In this document: positions 62,596 to 64,000 of the stretch, piece after piece
Layout of the letters: each line of letters opens with the position of its first letter
Numbering within the stretch: position 1 is the first letter of the stretch
Source: an uncultured Aquimarina sp.
GTDB lineage: Bacteria > Bacteroidota > Bacteroidia > Flavobacteriales > Flavobacteriaceae
DNA: 64,000 bases
NCBI RefSeq assembly: GCF_947496855.1
Contig: NZ_CANMED010000003.1
Location: forward strand, 310,001-374,000
Reading direction: 5' to 3'
Notes under the pieces: generated by a model
Seen by the model: the letters and a program-made list of their open reading frames with translations, nothing else
Database searches by the model: none
Told to the model about the DNA's origin: nothing
Translations under genes and position numbers: made by a program

Positions 62596-62675
62596 AACGA
62601 TATACAACAATGTGAAAGTAATAGTGGTTTGGGTGAATATGCAAACCATTATTGTACTTAATTAAATATATCGTT
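62596..62675. repeat. Long imperfect palindrome, 80 bases
   Basis: The outer arms AACGATATA (62596-62604) and TATATCGTT (62667-62675) are exact complements; the inner arms AATAGTGGTTTG (62620-62631) and CAAACCATTATT (62642-62653) pair with one wobble. The loop is about 10 bases. It sits 19 bases after the membrane protein gene and has no U-tract. Confidence 0.65.
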
Positions 62676-62831
62676 ATCTGAAGGTAGTTGTATTTTTTAC
62701 CCCGCAACTAAATATACAAAAGCACGTTATGAGGAATTACCTAGCTTACTTTTTCACTGGATTCAGGGTAGAATAAATCTTAAAATGTTTCAATATTTGT
62801 AATTGAAACTAATTTTAATACTATTCATAAG

Positions 62832-63497
62832 ATGAAGTACAAGCTACTTATTCTTTTTTTCATTTTTCTATTTTTTTCTTCTTGTCTTGCTATTATTTTC
62901 GACTATGTTAATGTTACTTGTGGAAAATATCATTTAACTAATGAATTATTTTGGTTTCAAGGAGATATTCTTACGGAATATATTTTCGTCAATAAATCTT
63001 CGAATAAGGAAAGAAAATTTTATCTCATAAATAGATCCATTTCGCATATAGAAGATTATATGTATCTTAGAAATGATAATGAAGAAGGTGGCTGTGGTTG
63101 TCATGATATATCTTCGCAAATGTTGGTTGGGGAGAATGATACTATACGAATAATGAATACATCTAGTACGCATTCATATAACGGGGAAAGTTTTACCCTA
63201 AAACTTGGTAAGACTAAAGATATTATTACCTCAGAGACCTCTGTGGTAAATATGAGTTCGATTATTGTTAAAGGAGTTGAGGTTAAAACTAAAATATTTG
63301 TAAGTGAGCTTGGAGGGATTAAAACTGTGCTTACTATTGGACAGGGAATTGGACCTATCAAAATCGAATTCTACAATGGGGAAATTTGGGAAAGAAAAGA
63401 GATTAAAACAGACAAAATAGCACCAGTTAAAAATTATAACTATGCTAGTATTGATTGCTCTGATATCCTTGAAAACCCCACAGGCGCGGATTTGTAA
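62832..63497 (+). CDS. Lipoprotein of unknown function with a repeat-derived C-terminus
   Basis: This 221-residue protein has a signal peptide with a lipobox-like FFSSCLA near residue 18. The mature part is beta-rich with several Cys (GGCGCHD) and no recognised domain. The last residues (NPTGADL) and the stop codon TAA (63495-63497) lie in a hairpin repeat (63485-63503), so the 3' end may have been altered by repeat insertion. Confidence 0.6.
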   Translation: MKYKLLILFFIFLFFSSCLAIIFDYVNVTCGKYHLTNELFWFQGDILTEYIFVNKSSNKERKFYLINRSISHIEDYMYLRNDNEEGGCGCHDISSQMLVGENDTIRIMNTSSTHSYNGESFTLKLGKTKDIITSETSVVNMSSIIVKGVEVKTKIFVSELGGIKTVLTIGQGIGPIKIEFYNGEIWERKEIKTDKIAPVKNYNYASIDCSDILENPTGADL

Positions 63498-63503
63498 TCC
63501 GTG
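63485..63503. repeat. Hairpin overlapping the stop codon
   Basis: CGGATT (63487-63492) and AATCCG (63496-63501) are perfect arms around TGT, extended by a C-G pair and a wobble on the outside. The stop codon of the lipoprotein gene is inside. A GGATTTGTAATCCG element is common in Bacteroidota intergenic DNA by my recollection. Confidence 0.55.
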
Positions 63504-63543
63504 ACCATTACTCTATAAACTTCAATTTTCGTAAAAAAACCAG

Positions 63544-63558
63544 CTAGTCTTTGACTAG
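63544..63558. repeat. Small perfect hairpin CTAGTC/GACTAG
   Basis: The 6-base arms CTAGTC (63544-63549) and GACTAG (63553-63558) flank TTT. It lies in the gap between the lipoprotein and the partial gene at the right edge. It is too short and lacks a T-tract, so it is listed only as a repeat. Confidence 0.4.
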
Positions 63559-63654
63559 TGATGTTAATGAGTACAAAACAATCCAAACTTCTAAAAAGCT
63601 TCTTCCAAAGTCAGACAGGTATTTAATCAGTATTCTCTATGCTATTTCTTTTTA

Positions 63655-64000
63655 TTAATGTCTATTATCGCAACGCAAACGTATAAAATTTCTTTCTTTC
63701 TCAATAAAGTATATTTTACTACAACCAAACGAATGATATAACAATCCAAAAAATACTGGGGGTTTATCCTTGAATAGTTTGCCCGTCATTTGTTCTGTCA
63801 TAAAACTCTTGCTCTCTCCCTTGTTGATAGCCATATGAGTATAAGAACGACCTTCTCCTTCGTTATGAAACAAATCCGTAAGTAGCGTTTTAGAACTTTT
63901 ATCAAAAACAATCAAACGTTTAAGGCTATTCCGCTCTTTTGTACCAATATCTAACATAAAGTAATCAAGGCTATCCGTAGAGAAATTATAAACTTCTCTT
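63655..64000 (-). CDS. Hypothetical protein, partial (N-terminus beyond window)
   Basis: The frame is open from the right edge to a stop at 63655 with no start needed in the window; the visible part is 114 residues. It continues upstream of an internal ATG at 63957 without a stop (REVYNFSTDSLDYF), so the gene is longer. The visible sequence has KRLIVFDKSSKTLL and GLLYHSFGCSKIYFIEKERN. The family is not recognised. Confidence 0.6.
   Translation of the reverse strand, partial: REVYNFSTDSLDYFMLDIGTKERNSLKRLIVFDKSSKTLLTDLFHNEGEGRSYTHMAINKGESKSFMTEQMTGKLFKDKPPVFFGLLYHSFGCSKIYFIEKERNFIRLRCDNRH

Noticed and set aside
1..64000. tRNA, rRNA, CRISPR array, insertion sequence or integrase
   Set aside because: None was seen by eye on either strand; small RNAs cannot be excluded without covariance searches.

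Overview
The window is AT-rich chromosomal DNA of a Bacteroidota bacterium, almost certainly a marine-type Flavobacteriaceae member (Aquimarina or a close relative is my guess, not shown). Signs are a TonB receptor followed by a DUF4249 lipoprotein, the Bacteroidota form of VgrG and a DUF4280 PAAR-like protein (T6SS subtype iii), many lipobox and signal-peptide proteins, TAnnTTTG promoter motifs, and small families such as the Lacal_2735 type and DUF2490. I saw no rRNA, tRNA, CRISPR array, transposase, integrase or replication origin.

Layout. 1-4545 (minus): an outer-membrane uptake operon (small secreted protein, TonB-dependent receptor, DUF4249 lipoprotein cut by the window edge). 5031-8372: a propeller/SnoaL-like fusion, an outer-membrane barrel protein and a GNAT acetyltransferase lying between cassette-like repeats. 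8560-14450: a T6SS export island with vgrG, an unknown acidic protein, a PAAR-like protein carrying membrane segments, two candidate immunity genes, a further membrane protein, and the decayed remnant of a second copy of the first immunity candidate. 14451-20063: a tight run of secreted hydrolases (M28 peptidase, esterase, M1 peptidase), then a ureohydrolase, an ankyrin protein and a compact endonuclease V. 20218-24787: a Lacal_2735-type protein, a CIA30 protein, a GlxA-like regulator, a DJ-1 fusion protein and a convergent ABC-F ATPase.

25172-26041 is a monocistronic lipoprotein gene with a strong terminator. 26166-34571 holds a YdeI-like protein, then two amidohydrolases, DUF3291, an S10 peptidase and pirin. 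34708-39692 is a tandem pair of hybrid sensor kinases with periplasmic solute-binding domains (the first has lost the phosphoacceptor histidine) followed by a DUF1853 protein. 39767-42402 (minus) is a VWA plus MoxR/ChlI-type AAA pair. 42619-45878 has an M28/PA peptidase, a beta-lactamase-fold hydrolase and a small secreted protein. 46236-52925 is an operon of MBL hydrolase, VPS10/BNR propeller, S9 peptidase and DUF2490. 53156-58394 has an FAD protein, an isochorismatase-like hydrolase, an 0.8-kb degenerate gap and a penicillin-acylase family enzyme. 58451-64000 is accessory in character: small unknown genes, a Crp/Fnr regulator, an HxlR regulator facing a membrane protein across twin operator palindromes, and several hairpin repeats.

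The most noteworthy items are the T6SS effector/immunity island with its decayed immunity paralogue, the sensor-kinase pair with one His-to-Gln substitution, the twin HxlR operator, the Cys-substituted ureohydrolase, and the attC-like palindrome beside the GNAT gene. All function calls come from reading the sequence by eye; none were checked by database search.
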